Positions 8,157 to 17,397 are shown, numbered from the stretch's first letter. The stretch: DNA of 64,000 nucleotides from Sphingomonadales bacterium (GCA_027490095.1 JAIXYT010000033.1:62001-126000); one strand, 5' to 3'. A program made the numbers and translations. Notes: generated by a model from the letters alone, not told the origin.

Positions 8157-9182
8157 ATGCGATTTTTCCTCATCGCGGCTGCCCTTTTGGCCGCAGCGCC
8201 CGCGGGTGCCGACGAAATCCCGCCGGCTGACGGGTTTCCGATCTGGCTCGCCAACTACAAGGCCGGCGCCCAGGCGCGCGGGCTGAAGCCGGAGTGGCTG
8301 GAGGCGGCCCTGTCGGGGGCCAGCTATTCGGAGCGTGTCGTCGCTCTGGACCGGAACCAGCCGGACGACAGTGGCAAGCGCAATGTGTTCGCCGACTATC
8401 TGGCACGGCAATTGACCCAGCAGCGGATCGACGACGGGCTGGAACGCGCCGCGCAAGAGCGGGATCTGCTGCTGCGCATCTCGGCGCAGACGGGTGTGCC
8501 GGCCGAGATCATCGTTGCAATCTGGGGCATGGAAACCAGCTATGGCCGGGTGATGGGCGGGTTCGACCTGCCGTCGGCGATCGGCAGCCTCGCCTATGAC
8601 GGCCGGCGCGAGGCGCTGTTCACGCGGGAGCTGGATGCGCTGGTGCGCATGGTGGGCGAAAAGGGTGTGCGCCGCGACCAGCTGACAGGAAGCTGGGCGG
8701 GTGCCTTCGGGCAATCCCAGTTCCTGCCGAGCTCGTATCTTGCCCATGCCGCCGACGGCGACGGCGATGGGCGGGCCGACATCTGGAGCTCGCGCGCCGA
8801 CACCTTCGCCTCGATCGGGACCTATCTGAAGGACCGTGGCTGGAAGCCGGGCGTGCCCTGGGGGTTCCGTGTGGGTGTGCCGCAGGGCTTCGACCGGGCG
8901 GGTGTTGCGAACCCGGTGAAGCCGACGCAGTGCATCCGCCCGTTGGAGCGGCATTCGCGCTGGCTGCCGGCCGCCGAGTGGCGGGCAAAGGGCTTCCTGC
9001 CGCTGAACGCGCTGTGGCCGGCGGATGATGTGGAGATGTCGCTGGTGGAGCCCGACGGGCCGGGCGAAGGCGCCTATCTGACCACGCGCAGCTACCGCGC
9101 GATCCTCGAGTATAATTGCTCGAACTTCTATGCGCTGTCGGTCGCGCTGCTGGGGAATGCCGTTGCGCCTGCGGTGCGGTAA
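8157..9182 (+). CDS. Lytic murein transglycosylase, MltB/SLT_2 type
   Basis: The product cuts the glycan strands of peptidoglycan in the periplasm. From the ATG at 8157 (ggcagga upstream) it is 341 residues with a signal peptide ending near residue 18 (LLAAAPAGA). The SLT_2 core is clear: IWGMETSYG with catalytic-type E126, then GSWAGAFGQSQFLPSSYLAHA and DGDGDGRADIW. An upstream in-frame start at 8073 would add a non-signal-like Arg-rich lead and is rejected. No peptidoglycan-binding domain follows. Its last 26 bases overlap rlpA, and rlpA overlaps tmk, so the three genes form one transcript. Confidence 0.87.
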   Translation: MRFFLIAAALLAAAPAGADEIPPADGFPIWLANYKAGAQARGLKPEWLEAALSGASYSERVVALDRNQPDDSGKRNVFADYLARQLTQQRIDDGLERAAQERDLLLRISAQTGVPAEIIVAIWGMETSYGRVMGGFDLPSAIGSLAYDGRREALFTRELDALVRMVGEKGVRRDQLTGSWAGAFGQSQFLPSSYLAHAADGDGDGRADIWSSRADTFASIGTYLKDRGWKPGVPWGFRVGVPQGFDRAGVANPVKPTQCIRPLERHSRWLPAAEWRAKGFLPLNALWPADDVEMSLVEPDGPGEGAYLTTRSYRAILEYNCSNFYALSVALLGNAVAPAVR

Positions 9183-9990
9183 GCGACAGGCCTTGGGTCT
9201 GGGATTGAGCCTGCTTCTGGCCGCCTGCGCCTCGCAGCCCAAGCCGAAGGCGGTGTCGACGGCGCCGGCTTCCAAGCCCGGCGTGCCGGGGGTGAAGATC
9301 GGCAAGCCCTACCAGGTGTTCGGGGTGACCTATTATCCCGAGGACGACCGGGGCTATGATCGCACCGGGATCGCCAGCTGGTACGGGCCGACCTTCCACG
9401 AGAAGGCGACCGCGAACGGCGAGATCTACAACCAGGACGATGTGACGGCGGCGCACAAGACCCTGCCGATGCCGAGCTGGGTGGAGGTGACGAACCTGGA
9501 CAATGGGCGGCAGCTGGTTGTGCGGATCAACGACCGCGGGCCGTTCGTGGAGGGTCGGATCATCGACCTGTCACGCCGGTCTGCGCAGTTGCTGGGGGTG
9601 GACCGGCCGGGGCTTGCGCGGGTGCGGGTGAAGCGGGTGTTCCCCGACGGGGATTGGGCGCGCGACACGGCGCCCCAGCCGCGCCTGGTGTCGGCGCCTG
9701 CGCCGGTGGCGGCCCCTGTCGCGGCTGCGCCGGTCTTGGCGGCGGCGGCCCTTCCGGCGCCGGCCGCTGCTGCGCCGGGTACGCGCTTCGTCCAGGTGGC
9801 GGCCCTGTCCGACGAGGCGCGCGCCCGGGCGCTGGCCTCGGTGCTGGGCGACTATGGGCCGGCCTCTGCCATGCCGACGGGTACGGGGCTGTGGCGGGTC
9901 CGGATCGGGCCTGTGGCCGAGGCGCAGGCGCGCATGCTGGTCGATAATGTGCGGGCTGCCGGCTATACCGATGCGCGGGTGGTGCCATGA
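9157..9990 (+). CDS. rlpA: RlpA-family septal ring lipoprotein with SPOR domain
   Basis: A 277-residue lipoprotein: the signal ends in LLLAACAS with lipidation Cys24. The double-psi beta-barrel follows (GIASWYGPTFHEKATANGE, then VRINDRGPF and IIDLSRRSA), as in RlpA enzymes that cut naked glycan strands at the division septum. An Ala/Pro linker leads to a C-terminal SPOR domain (from about residue 205, FVQVAALSDEARA) that binds denuded peptidoglycan. The ATG at 9157 is chosen because it gives a compact lipoprotein signal. It overlaps the transglycosylase stop by 26 bases and the tmk start by 4. In many relatives a D,D-carboxypeptidase gene lies between rlpA and tmk; none is here. Confidence 0.87.
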   Translation: MPLRLRCGKRQALGLGLSLLLAACASQPKPKAVSTAPASKPGVPGVKIGKPYQVFGVTYYPEDDRGYDRTGIASWYGPTFHEKATANGEIYNQDDVTAAHKTLPMPSWVEVTNLDNGRQLVVRINDRGPFVEGRIIDLSRRSAQLLGVDRPGLARVRVKRVFPDGDWARDTAPQPRLVSAPAPVAAPVAAAPVLAAAALPAPAAAAPGTRFVQVAALSDEARARALASVLGDYGPASAMPTGTGLWRVRIGPVAEAQARMLVDNVRAAGYTDARVVP

Positions 9991-10622
9991 GCCGCGGGCG
10001 GTTCATCGCCTTCGAGGGGGGGGAGGGCGCCGGCAAGAGCACCCAGATCGCCCGGCTGGCCGAGGCGCTGCGGGCGCGGGGCGAGGGCGTCGTTGTGACG
10101 CGCGAACCCGGCGGCACGCCCGGCGCCGAGGAGATCCGCGCGCTGTTCGTGCGAGGGGAAACGGCGCGCTGGACGGTCGAGACCGATGTGCTGCTGGTGT
10201 GCGCCGCGCGAGCCGACCATGTGGCACGGCTGATCCGGCCGGCGCTGGAGGCTGGAAGCACGGTGCTGTGCGACCGCTTCATCCATTCGACGCTGGCCTA
10301 TCAGGGGCATGGCAAGGGCGTTGCCATGGCGCAGCTGCTGGCGCTGCATGCCTTTGCGACGGGCGACCTGTGGCCCGACCTGGTGCTGTGGCTGGACCTG
10401 CCGGTAGAGCTCGGGCTTTCCCGCTCGACCAAGCGGGCTGCGGCCCAGGAGGCCGATCTTCCCCAGGAGCAGCGCTTCGAGGCGCTCGGGCTGGCGTATC
10501 ATGAAAAGGTGCGCGCCGGGTTTGCCAGCCTTGCGGCCGAGGATGGGCGGATCGTGCGGATCGACGCGACGCAGGATATCGACGGCGTGGCGGCCGCTAT
10601 TGCGGCTGCGGTGCTGCGCTGA
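9987..10622 (+). CDS. tmk: Thymidylate kinase
   Basis: Phosphorylates dTMP to dTDP for DNA synthesis. At 211 residues it is standard length. The P-loop GGEGAGKST is at residues 11-19, the nucleotide/substrate motif CDRFIHSTLAYQG near 95, and a LID-like basic stretch RSTKRAA near 150. The start overlaps the rlpA stop (ATGA). The usual partner holB does not follow; instead a convergent hydroxylase gene overlaps the last 26 bases. Confidence 0.95.
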   Translation: MSRGRFIAFEGGEGAGKSTQIARLAEALRARGEGVVVTREPGGTPGAEEIRALFVRGETARWTVETDVLLVCAARADHVARLIRPALEAGSTVLCDRFIHSTLAYQGHGKGVAMAQLLALHAFATGDLWPDLVLWLDLPVELGLSRSTKRAAAQEADLPQEQRFEALGLAYHEKVRAGFASLAAEDGRIVRIDATQDIDGVAAAIAAAVLR

Positions 10623-11379
10623 CGCGGGTTTTCGCGGCGAGCAGGTCGTCGGACAGGCCACGGTCGGTGCTGCAGAGCTTGTCCCAGAAACGGAAATAGA
10701 GGCCGTAGTTGGACTGGTAGCGCTCGTGATGGACGTGGTGATGTGATGCTGAAATCACGTGCCGGCCAAACCAGCCTTCGACCCAGCTTCTGGGGAAGAT
10801 TTCCCAGCCCATATGGTTGGTGACGCCGAAGAAGGTGGCGATCAGCAGCACGGCCATCAGGGCGTAGGCGTGGATCGGGATGATGAAGGTGAGGGCCGGG
10901 ATCAGCCAGGCGGCCGAGATCGCTTCCCAGGGGTGGAAGGCCATGGCGGCCCAGGCGGTGGGCGGGCGGCTTTCGTGGTGGACGGCGTGGGCCGCGCGGA
11001 ACAGCGCCGGCCAGTGGTGCATGGCGCGGTGGGTCCAGTAGAACCAGGCGTCGTGGGCTGCGAGGAACAGGAAGATCGAGACGGGGATCCACCAGAGCGG
11101 CATGGCCGAGACATCGGTGTAGATGCGCGTAAGCCCCTGCGTCACCCAGAGGTGGGCGACGATGCCCGAGGGCAGGCCATAGATGACGGCCGAGAGGAGC
11201 GACCAGCTGATTTCGCGCCGGATCTGCTTTGCGAGGCGGGCGGCCTTCTTGGGATCGGTGGGCGCATAGACATCGGGGCGGACCTTTCGCGAGGTCCAGG
11301 CGAAAAGGCCCGAGATGGCGAGGTAGCGGGCCGCCACGATCAGGCACATGGCGAGCGCGGTGATGATGAGGGCCGTCAT
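10597..11379 (-). CDS. Sterol desaturase / fatty-acid hydroxylase family membrane di-iron enzyme
   Basis: A 260-residue membrane protein with the eight-histidine di-iron pattern: HDAWFYWTHRAMHH (H109, H117, H121, H122), HAVHH (131-135) and HHHVHHERYQ near residue 217. Such enzymes add hydroxyl groups to lipids, sterols or carotenoids. It lies downstream of the ATP-grasp and P450 genes on the same strand and close to the carotenoid genes. A CrtG-like 2,2'-hydroxylase of carotenoid rings is therefore a candidate role, but this is inference from context and fold. Its 3' end overlaps tmk by 26 bases. Confidence 0.8.
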   Translation of the reverse strand: MTALIITALAMCLIVAARYLAISGLFAWTSRKVRPDVYAPTDPKKAARLAKQIRREISWSLLSAVIYGLPSGIVAHLWVTQGLTRIYTDVSAMPLWWIPVSIFLFLAAHDAWFYWTHRAMHHWPALFRAAHAVHHESRPPTAWAAMAFHPWEAISAAWLIPALTFIIPIHAYALMAVLLIATFFGVTNHMGWEIFPRSWVEGWFGRHVISASHHHVHHERYQSNYGLYFRFWDKLCSTDRGLSDDLLAAKTRVSAAPQPQ

Positions 11380-11434
11380 GGCGCTGTCCTAGCTGGGTGG
11401 CGACGAACCGACTAGGGGGTCGCGCCGTCGCACC

Positions 11435-12547
11435 TCACCCGTTCCAATCGATGTCGCGCGTCGCGATCTCGCCGAAGCTGAGGCCGGTCTGGCGGGCGGC
11501 CTGGATGATCGGCCAGGCCGTGTAGGTCATTGTCAGGAAGGGCAGCGGGTCGGCCGGGCTCCAACTGACGTCCGGGGTGGCGAAGAGGTCGCGTGCGGCC
11601 CGGCCGCCGCCCCTGCGCCAGAAGCGCGACTGCACCTCGGTGAGGACGGCGTAGAATTGCTGGCGCTCGCGTTCGGGGCGGAGCGGGATGGGCGACAGGC
11701 TGGCGGGATCGAGGAGGGCGTGGGCGAGCGGCGCGGGCTCGACGAAATGGATGCCGGAGGTGACGCGCGGGTTGCACTCGATGGCGAGCGGTCGGTCGCC
11801 GTCCAGGATGAAATCGAAGCTGAGGAAGCCTTCGTAGCCGGTGGCAGCGATGAAGTGGGCGATCCAGGCCTCGATGGCTGGGTCCTGCACCTGTGCGAAG
11901 CGGACGGCGACGGTGCCCGACATCAGCGTGCCCTGGTAGATGGCGGTGACGAGGCTTCGGCCACCGCGGGCCAGGGTAAAGCTGGAGAGGTGGGGGCCGC
12001 CGACGAAGCGCTGGACGAGGTCGGCAGGCGAGGGCGCCTCCAGCGGGCCGGCATCGCGGATGCGGATGTCGCGGCCGCCGCAGCTGAGGATGGGCTTCAC
12101 GACATGGCCGCCGGATCCGGCGATGGCGGCGGCTTCCGGTGTGTCGGCGCGTGCGCTGTCGGGGATCGCGGCGCCGATGCGCTTGGCCGTTTCGATGAAG
12201 CCGAGCTTGGAGTGCAAGCCCACCAATGTTTCGCCGGGCGGCGCGGCGAGGCGGGTGCCGGTGGGCAGGCGGCCGTGGAGGAAGCCGACATGCATGCTTT
12301 CCTCGGAGACGGGACAGACGAGGTCGACCTTCTCGCGTTCGATGATGGCCAGAAGGTCTTCGATGTAGCCCGCATGGTCTGTCGCGGGCGGGCGGGTAAC
12401 GAAGCTGGCGGCGACCGTGTTTGAGGCACCCGTCAGGTGGCGCTGCATCGGTTCGGCAATCAGCACGCGGGCGCCAGCCGCGTGAAAGCCGCGGGCGAGG
12501 TCGAGCGCCTTGGGGAGACGGCCAAGGGTCAAGAGGACGGTCGTCAT
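11435..12547 (-). CDS. ATP-grasp enzyme, carbamoyl-phosphate-synthase-like
   Basis: A 370-residue single ATP-grasp protein. An N-terminal Rossmann-like part (TTVLLTLGRLPKALDLARGF) is followed by the ATP-grasp core: GHVVKPILSCGGRDIRI, then FDFILDGDRPLAIECNPR with the metal-binding Glu-x-Asn, and TSGIHFV. These enzymes join a carboxylate to an amine, thiol or other nucleophile. The substrate is unknown. The ATG overlaps the P450 stop (ATGA at 12544-12547), so the two are translationally coupled; the hydroxylase gene follows after 55 bases. A longer open frame reaching 13927 runs antisense-like through the P450 gene and is rejected. Confidence 0.75.
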   Translation of the reverse strand: MTTVLLTLGRLPKALDLARGFHAAGARVLIAEPMQRHLTGASNTVAASFVTRPPATDHAGYIEDLLAIIEREKVDLVCPVSEESMHVGFLHGRLPTGTRLAAPPGETLVGLHSKLGFIETAKRIGAAIPDSARADTPEAAAIAGSGGHVVKPILSCGGRDIRIRDAGPLEAPSPADLVQRFVGGPHLSSFTLARGGRSLVTAIYQGTLMSGTVAVRFAQVQDPAIEAWIAHFIAATGYEGFLSFDFILDGDRPLAIECNPRVTSGIHFVEPAPLAHALLDPASLSPIPLRPERERQQFYAVLTEVQSRFWRRGGGRAARDLFATPDVSWSPADPLPFLTMTYTAWPIIQAARQTGLSFGEIATRDIDWNG

Positions 12548-13920
12548 GCGGGGCGGATGCGGACCAGTATCTGCTCGGCCGGGCGGGTTGTGAGCCGGGC
12601 TGCCGGTTGCACCTTGTCGGCGTCGAGCACCTCGAAATCCCAGCGGCGGAACAACTCTGCGAGGATGAGGATCGCCTCGGTGGTGGCGAAGGCCGCGCCG
12701 GCGCAGACGCGGGGGCCGGTGCCGAAGGGGATGTAGGTGCCCGTCTTGATCGCAGCCTCGCGGGTGCCGGTGAAGCGGTCCGGATCGAAGACGTCGGGCT
12801 GGTCCCAGTGGCCCTGGTGGCGGTGCATTGTCCAGGGCGAGATCATCAACATCGCGCCACGCTTCATCTTCACGCCGCCGACAACCGTGTCCCGGATGGC
12901 GACGCGCGGCAGGAAGGTGATGGGCGGATAGAGGCGCAGCGTCTCGCGGAAGATGTTGCGCACGAAGGGCATGCGCTTCGCCATCTCCATCGTGATCGGG
13001 CCGTTGCCGGCGACCTCCTGCACCTCGGCGCGGAGGCGCGCGCGGAGCTCGGGGCGCTGGGCGAGGATGAAGACCGCCCAGATGAGGGCGGACGCGCTTG
13101 TCTCGTGGCCGGCGAGGAAGAGGACGCCGAGCTGGTCGATCACCTCCTCGCGGGTGAAGGCGGCGCCGGTCTCGGGGTCTCGTGCGGCCAGAATGGCAGA
13201 CGCCATGTCGTCGCCGCCCGCAGGTCGATTGTCCAGCAGGTCGGCAAGCAGGCGGCGGATTGCAGCGCAGGCCTCCAGCACTTCCGGCTTCTGCGGCACG
13301 GGCTTGAAGGGCGGGTCGAAGATCAGCCGTCCGAGCTCCACCTGGGCGACCGAGCGCTCGAACACATGGAAGGCCGCGAAGGCCTCGGCGCTGGCGCCGC
13401 CGTCCAGCGGGCTGCCGAACACGGCGCGGCAGATCACGTCGGCGGTCAGGTCCGACATGGCGGCGTCGAGCGAGAAGGCCTCGCCGCTGCCAGCCAGGCC
13501 CTCGAGCCGTTGCTGGAAGGCATCCACTGCCCCCGTCATGAACCGATAGCCGGCCGCCACCCGAACGGCGGAGAAGCTGGGATCGATCATCCGGCGCTGC
13601 TGCCGCCAGCGCGGCCCTGACGAGGTGAAGATGCTGTCGCCGATCAAGGGCTCCAGCGCGCCCGTCATAAGGTCGGACTTGGGGTAGACGTCGTCGCTGT
13701 CGACCAGCACGGCGCGGGCGGCCTCGGGATCGTTGATGATCCAGGTGGTGCGGCGCGACCAGCCGAGCTGGCCGATCCGCATCCGGTAGGCGCTTGCCGG
13801 CAGAAGCGTGAGGAGGTTTCCGTCGCCGTTCCATGCGGTGCGGATGAGGCCCGCGAGCGGCGAAAGCGAGCGGGGGCGGGGGGGCGTATAGGGCGTCAGA
13901 GGGAGGGGGGCGAAGGCCAT
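12544..13920 (-). CDS. Cytochrome P450
   Basis: A 458-residue heme monooxygenase with all family marks: I-helix AGHET at 270-274, ExxR at 326-329 (FRETLR), and the heme loop FGTGPRVCAG with the axial Cys at 406. The ATG at 13920 is chosen because upstream codons are not P450-like and overlap the divergent promoter region. No fused reductase is present and no ferredoxin gene is in the window. It reads away from the carotenoid operon across an 80-base gap and is coupled to the ATP-grasp gene. Carotenoid or fatty-acid oxidation would fit the neighbourhood, but the substrate is unknown. Confidence 0.9.
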   Translation of the reverse strand: MAFAPLPLTPYTPPRPRSLSPLAGLIRTAWNGDGNLLTLLPASAYRMRIGQLGWSRRTTWIINDPEAARAVLVDSDDVYPKSDLMTGALEPLIGDSIFTSSGPRWRQQRRMIDPSFSAVRVAAGYRFMTGAVDAFQQRLEGLAGSGEAFSLDAAMSDLTADVICRAVFGSPLDGGASAEAFAAFHVFERSVAQVELGRLIFDPPFKPVPQKPEVLEACAAIRRLLADLLDNRPAGGDDMASAILAARDPETGAAFTREEVIDQLGVLFLAGHETSASALIWAVFILAQRPELRARLRAEVQEVAGNGPITMEMAKRMPFVRNIFRETLRLYPPITFLPRVAIRDTVVGGVKMKRGAMLMISPWTMHRHQGHWDQPDVFDPDRFTGTREAAIKTGTYIPFGTGPRVCAGAAFATTEAILILAELFRRWDFEVLDADKVQPAARLTTRPAEQILVRIRPA

Positions 13921-14000
13921 GCGGCATTCATGCGCGCCCGTGCGGCCGGAAGGCAATTGCAATCTGCGGGTGGGCAGCGCAGGGTCTGACAACCGAGGGG

Positions 14001-14729
14001 ATGATGACGACCTATCAGTGGTTTCAGATGCTTGTGGTGCTGCACGTGGCAACGGGCGCCGTCGGGCTCATTCTCTTCTGGGTGCCGGTGCTGGGCCGCA
14101 AGGGCGGGCCGGCGCACAGGCGCTTCGGCCGGATCTTCAACCAGCTGATGTTCGCGACCGCCGCGACCGCGATCCTGATGGCACTGCTTAACCTTCGTGA
14201 CCCGCTGGGCACGCACCCGCACATCGCGGACCCGGAATTCACCCGGAACATCTTCGGCTGGATGATGCTGTACCTGGGGGTGCTGACGGTGAACCTGACG
14301 GCCTATGGCTGGAACGCGCTGCTGAACCGGCGCGACCATGGTGCGAACCGCAGCGTGCCGAACCTGGCCTTGCAGCTGATCCTGTTCCTCCTGTCGCTGA
14401 ACACGGCGGCTCGTGGGGTCATGGTCGGGCAGCCGCTGATGGTGGGCATCTCCACCATCGGCTTTGCGACGGTCGGCACCAATCTCTGGTTCATGTTCAC
14501 TGCGCGCCCGCGCCCTGTCTATGCGCTCCGGGAACATGTGAAGGGCCTGATCGGCACGGGCATTTCGGTCTACACGGCCTTCCTGGCGTTCGGTGCGGTT
14601 CGCTTCGTGCCCGAACTGGCGCTGCATCCGGGGCTGTGGGCGATCCCGCTCGTGACCGGGCTTGCGACCATCATCTGGCATTGGGCGCAGCTCAATCGGG
14701 CGCACGGCAGCCGGAAGTCGGTCGCCTGA
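14001..14729 (+). CDS. DUF2306-like integral membrane protein
   Basis: A 242-residue protein with about seven membrane segments. The start resembles DUF2306 proteins: LHVATGAVGLILFW followed by KGGPAHRRFGRIFN. Function is unknown. gagggg lies just before the tandem ATGs at 14001 and 14004. It is the first gene of the carotenoid operon, and its stop overlaps the likely start of the CrtD-like gene. Confidence 0.65.
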   Translation: MMTTYQWFQMLVVLHVATGAVGLILFWVPVLGRKGGPAHRRFGRIFNQLMFATAATAILMALLNLRDPLGTHPHIADPEFTRNIFGWMMLYLGVLTVNLTAYGWNALLNRRDHGANRSVPNLALQLILFLLSLNTAARGVMVGQPLMVGISTIGFATVGTNLWFMFTARPRPVYALREHVKGLIGTGISVYTAFLAFGAVRFVPELALHPGLWAIPLVTGLATIIWHWAQLNRAHGSRKSVA

Positions 14730-16219
14730 AGACGCGGCACGTCATTGTTGTCGGCGCGGGCGCCGGCGGCCTTGCGGCGGCGGTGGACCTGGCCCGCCAG
14801 GGCCTTGCCGTGACGGTGCTGGAAGCCGCGCCGACGGTCGGCGGCAAGATGCGCCGGCTGACGGCGGGCGGGGCCGCGATGGACGCGGGGCCGACCGTCT
14901 TCACTATGCGGTGGGTGTTCGAAAGCCTGTTCGCGGATGCCGGTGCCTCGCTGGAGGGCGCGCTGACGCTCAGCAGGGCCGACATCCTCGCCCGCCATGC
15001 CTGGCCACAGGGCGGCGTGCTGGATCTTCACGCCGATCCGGAACGCTCCGAGGCGGCCATTCGCGATTTCGCCGGCCCCGAGAATGCCGCCGGCTTCCGC
15101 AGCTTCAGCGCGCGGGCGGCCGACATGCACGCGACGCTGGCGAAACCCTTCATGGCGAGCCAGCGGCCGAGCATGGCGGAGCTGACCTTCCGGGTCGGCA
15201 ACCTCGCCGCGCTGTGGCGCACCTCGCCGCTGGCGACGCTCTGGGGCAGCCTGGGGCGGCATTTTTCCGACCGGCGGCTCCGGCAGCTGTTCGCGCGCTA
15301 TTCCACCTATGTCGGCTCGTCGCCATTCAAGGCGCCCGCCACGCTGATGCTGATCGCCCATGTGGAGGGGCAGGGGGTGTGGCTGGTCGACGGTGGGATG
15401 CACGCACTTGCGCGTGCGGTTGCAGGCCTTGCGGAAAGCCTCGGCGCCACGATCCGCACGGCCGCGCCGGCAAGGCGGATCCTGGTGTCGAATGGGCGCG
15501 CGACGGGGGTGGAGCTTGCCTCGGGCGAGCAGCTCCAGGCGGATGCCATCGTCTTCAACGGCGACATGAGCGCGCTGGGAATGGGCCTGCTGGGCGATCC
15601 GGCGCGGTCTGCAACCAGGGCTGCGACACCCGCCGAGCGGGGGCTTTCCGCCATCGTCTGGACGGCGATGGAACCGACGTCGGGCTTCGCGCTCGACCAC
15701 CACAATGTCTTTTTCGGCGAGGACTATGTCGACGAGTTCGATGCGGTCTTCGCGCGCCGCACGGTCTCTGCGCGGCCGACCGTCTATATCTGCGCGCAGG
15801 ACCGGGGGAATGGCATTGTTGCGCCGGGCAAGCCCGAGCGGATGCTGGTGCTGGTGAACGCACCGGCCGACGGTGACACGCGGGCGTTCGAGGGCTTTGC
15901 CCGCGCCGAGATTGCGCCCCGGGTGCGGTCGCTTCTGAAGGACTGCGGGCTCGACATCTCGCTCGACCCGGCCAGCAGCGTGGTGACCGGCCCGGACGGG
16001 TTCGAGGCGCTGTTTCCGGGCACAGGCGGTGCTCTCTATGGCAAGGCGAACCACGGCATGCTCGGCAGCTTCAGCCGGCCGGGCGCGCGGTCGCGGCTGC
16101 CGGGCCTCTATCTCGCCGGCGGCTCCGTCCACCCCGGCGCGGGCGTGCCCATGGCCACTCTGTCGGGCCGGCTGGCAGCGGAGGCTGTCACCCTCGACCT
16201 GCCACGCGGACGCGTCTAA
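14726..16219 (+). CDS. CrtD/CrtI-family carotenoid desaturase paralogue
   Basis: An FAD-dependent carotenoid desaturase paralogue of about 497 residues. It has the N-terminal dinucleotide fold GAGAGG (residues 10-15 from 14726), MDAGPTVFTM, and the C-terminal FAD motif GGSVHPGAGVPMATLSGRL. The sequence is closer in feel to CrtD (1-hydroxycarotenoid 3,4-desaturase) than to the phytoene desaturase two genes on. There is no ATG near the fold: the best start is CTG at 14726 (ggaag 8 bases upstream, overlapping the previous stop), with TTG at 14681 as the alternative. It sits 10 bases before crtY. In a beta-ring carotenoid cluster its substrate is unclear. Confidence 0.8.
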   Translation: MKTRHVIVVGAGAGGLAAAVDLARQGLAVTVLEAAPTVGGKMRRLTAGGAAMDAGPTVFTMRWVFESLFADAGASLEGALTLSRADILARHAWPQGGVLDLHADPERSEAAIRDFAGPENAAGFRSFSARAADMHATLAKPFMASQRPSMAELTFRVGNLAALWRTSPLATLWGSLGRHFSDRRLRQLFARYSTYVGSSPFKAPATLMLIAHVEGQGVWLVDGGMHALARAVAGLAESLGATIRTAAPARRILVSNGRATGVELASGEQLQADAIVFNGDMSALGMGLLGDPARSATRAATPAERGLSAIVWTAMEPTSGFALDHHNVFFGEDYVDEFDAVFARRTVSARPTVYICAQDRGNGIVAPGKPERMLVLVNAPADGDTRAFEGFARAEIAPRVRSLLKDCGLDISLDPASSVVTGPDGFEALFPGTGGALYGKANHGMLGSFSRPGARSRLPGLYLAGGSVHPGAGVPMATLSGRLAAEAVTLDLPRGRV

Positions 16220-16229
16220 GGCCTCTCAG

Positions 16230-17390
16230 GTGACCGTTGCGACCCGACACTTCGACATCCTTCTCGTGGGCGGGGGCCTGTCTGCCGGGCTGATCGCACT
16301 GGCGCTTGCGCGCTATCGCCCCGATGTGTCGGTTGGAATAGTCGAACAGGGCGCGACCTTCGGGGGAAACCACACCTGGTCCAGCTTCGCCAGCGACCTC
16401 AGCCCCGAAGGCGCGGAGCTTGTGGCCCCGATCATCGCGCACCGGTGGCCCAGCTACGAGATCCGGTTTCCCAGCTTTTCCCGCCAGTTGCACTCCGGCT
16501 ACCAATCGGCCTTCTCGCACCGGCTGCACGACGCGCTGGTGGCAGCCCTTCCGTCCGAAGCCCTGATCCTCGGCACCCCGGTTGCAGCCGTCACGCCGAC
16601 CGGGGTCACGCTTGCAAACCAGCAGACGATCTCGGCGGGTGCGGTTCTGGATGCGCGGGGCCAGCGGGCCTCGCAGCATCTGGAACTGGGCTTCCAGAAG
16701 TTCGTGGGGCTGGAAGTGGAGCTGGAAGAGCCGCACGGGCTGGAAGGCCCCATCATCATGGACGCCAATGTCGACCAACTGGACGGCTACCGCTTCGTCT
16801 ATACCCTGCCGTTCACGGCCACGACCGCGATGATCGAAGACACCTACTTCGCGGACGGGCTTCAGCTCGACCGGGCAGCCGTTGCCGAGCGGGTCCACGC
16901 CTATGCCCGGTCGCAAGGGTGGCGCATCCGCCGCATCATCCGCGAGGAGGATGGCGTGCTGCCGATGACGATCGCCGGCGACATCCGGGCCCATCTGGCG
17001 ACGATCCCCGAAGGTGTGGTGCCGGTCGGGATGGCGGCGGCCCTGTTCCACCCGGCCACCGGCTACAGCTTTCCCGATGCGGTGCGATTGGCGCTGCACG
17101 TGGCAAAACTGCCAAACCTGAATGGCGCGGCAATAGACCGCGCAGTGCGGGACTATGCCGTCGAGGTCTGGAATACGCGCAGTTTCTACAGGCTTCTCAA
17201 CAAGATGCTGTTCCGGGCGGCCTACCCCCACGAACGGCGCGGCATCCTGGAGCGGTTCTATGGCCTGTCCGACCCGCTTGTGAAGCGCTTCTATGCTGGC
17301 CATAGCACCATCCCTGACAAGATCCGGGTCCTTACGGGGAAGCCTCCCATACCGATCCCCCGCGCGATCCGCGGCATATTGAAGGGTTGA
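16230..17390 (+). CDS. crtY: Lycopene beta-cyclase
   Basis: Closes both ends of lycopene to beta-carotene. From the GTG at 16230 the protein is 386 residues, the usual CrtY length. Marks: LVGGGLSAGL (FAD/NAD fold), NHTWSSF, YRFVYTLPF, IREEDGVLPM and ATGYSFPDAV. The GTG lies shortly after the previous stop, with taagg upstream; an upstream in-frame ATG at 16029 would overlap the desaturase by 190 bases and is rejected. crtI follows after seven bases. Confidence 0.92.
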   Translation: MTVATRHFDILLVGGGLSAGLIALALARYRPDVSVGIVEQGATFGGNHTWSSFASDLSPEGAELVAPIIAHRWPSYEIRFPSFSRQLHSGYQSAFSHRLHDALVAALPSEALILGTPVAAVTPTGVTLANQQTISAGAVLDARGQRASQHLELGFQKFVGLEVELEEPHGLEGPIIMDANVDQLDGYRFVYTLPFTATTAMIEDTYFADGLQLDRAAVAERVHAYARSQGWRIRRIIREEDGVLPMTIAGDIRAHLATIPEGVVPVGMAAALFHPATGYSFPDAVRLALHVAKLPNLNGAAIDRAVRDYAVEVWNTRSFYRLLNKMLFRAAYPHERRGILERFYGLSDPLVKRFYAGHSTIPDKIRVLTGKPPIPIPRAIRGILKG

Positions 17391-17397
17391 GAATTTC

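Noticed and set aside
12548-13927. N-terminal extension of the ATP-grasp gene to 830 residues
   Set aside because: The extension runs in another frame through the P450 gene; ATGA coupling at 12544-12547 gives a proper start.
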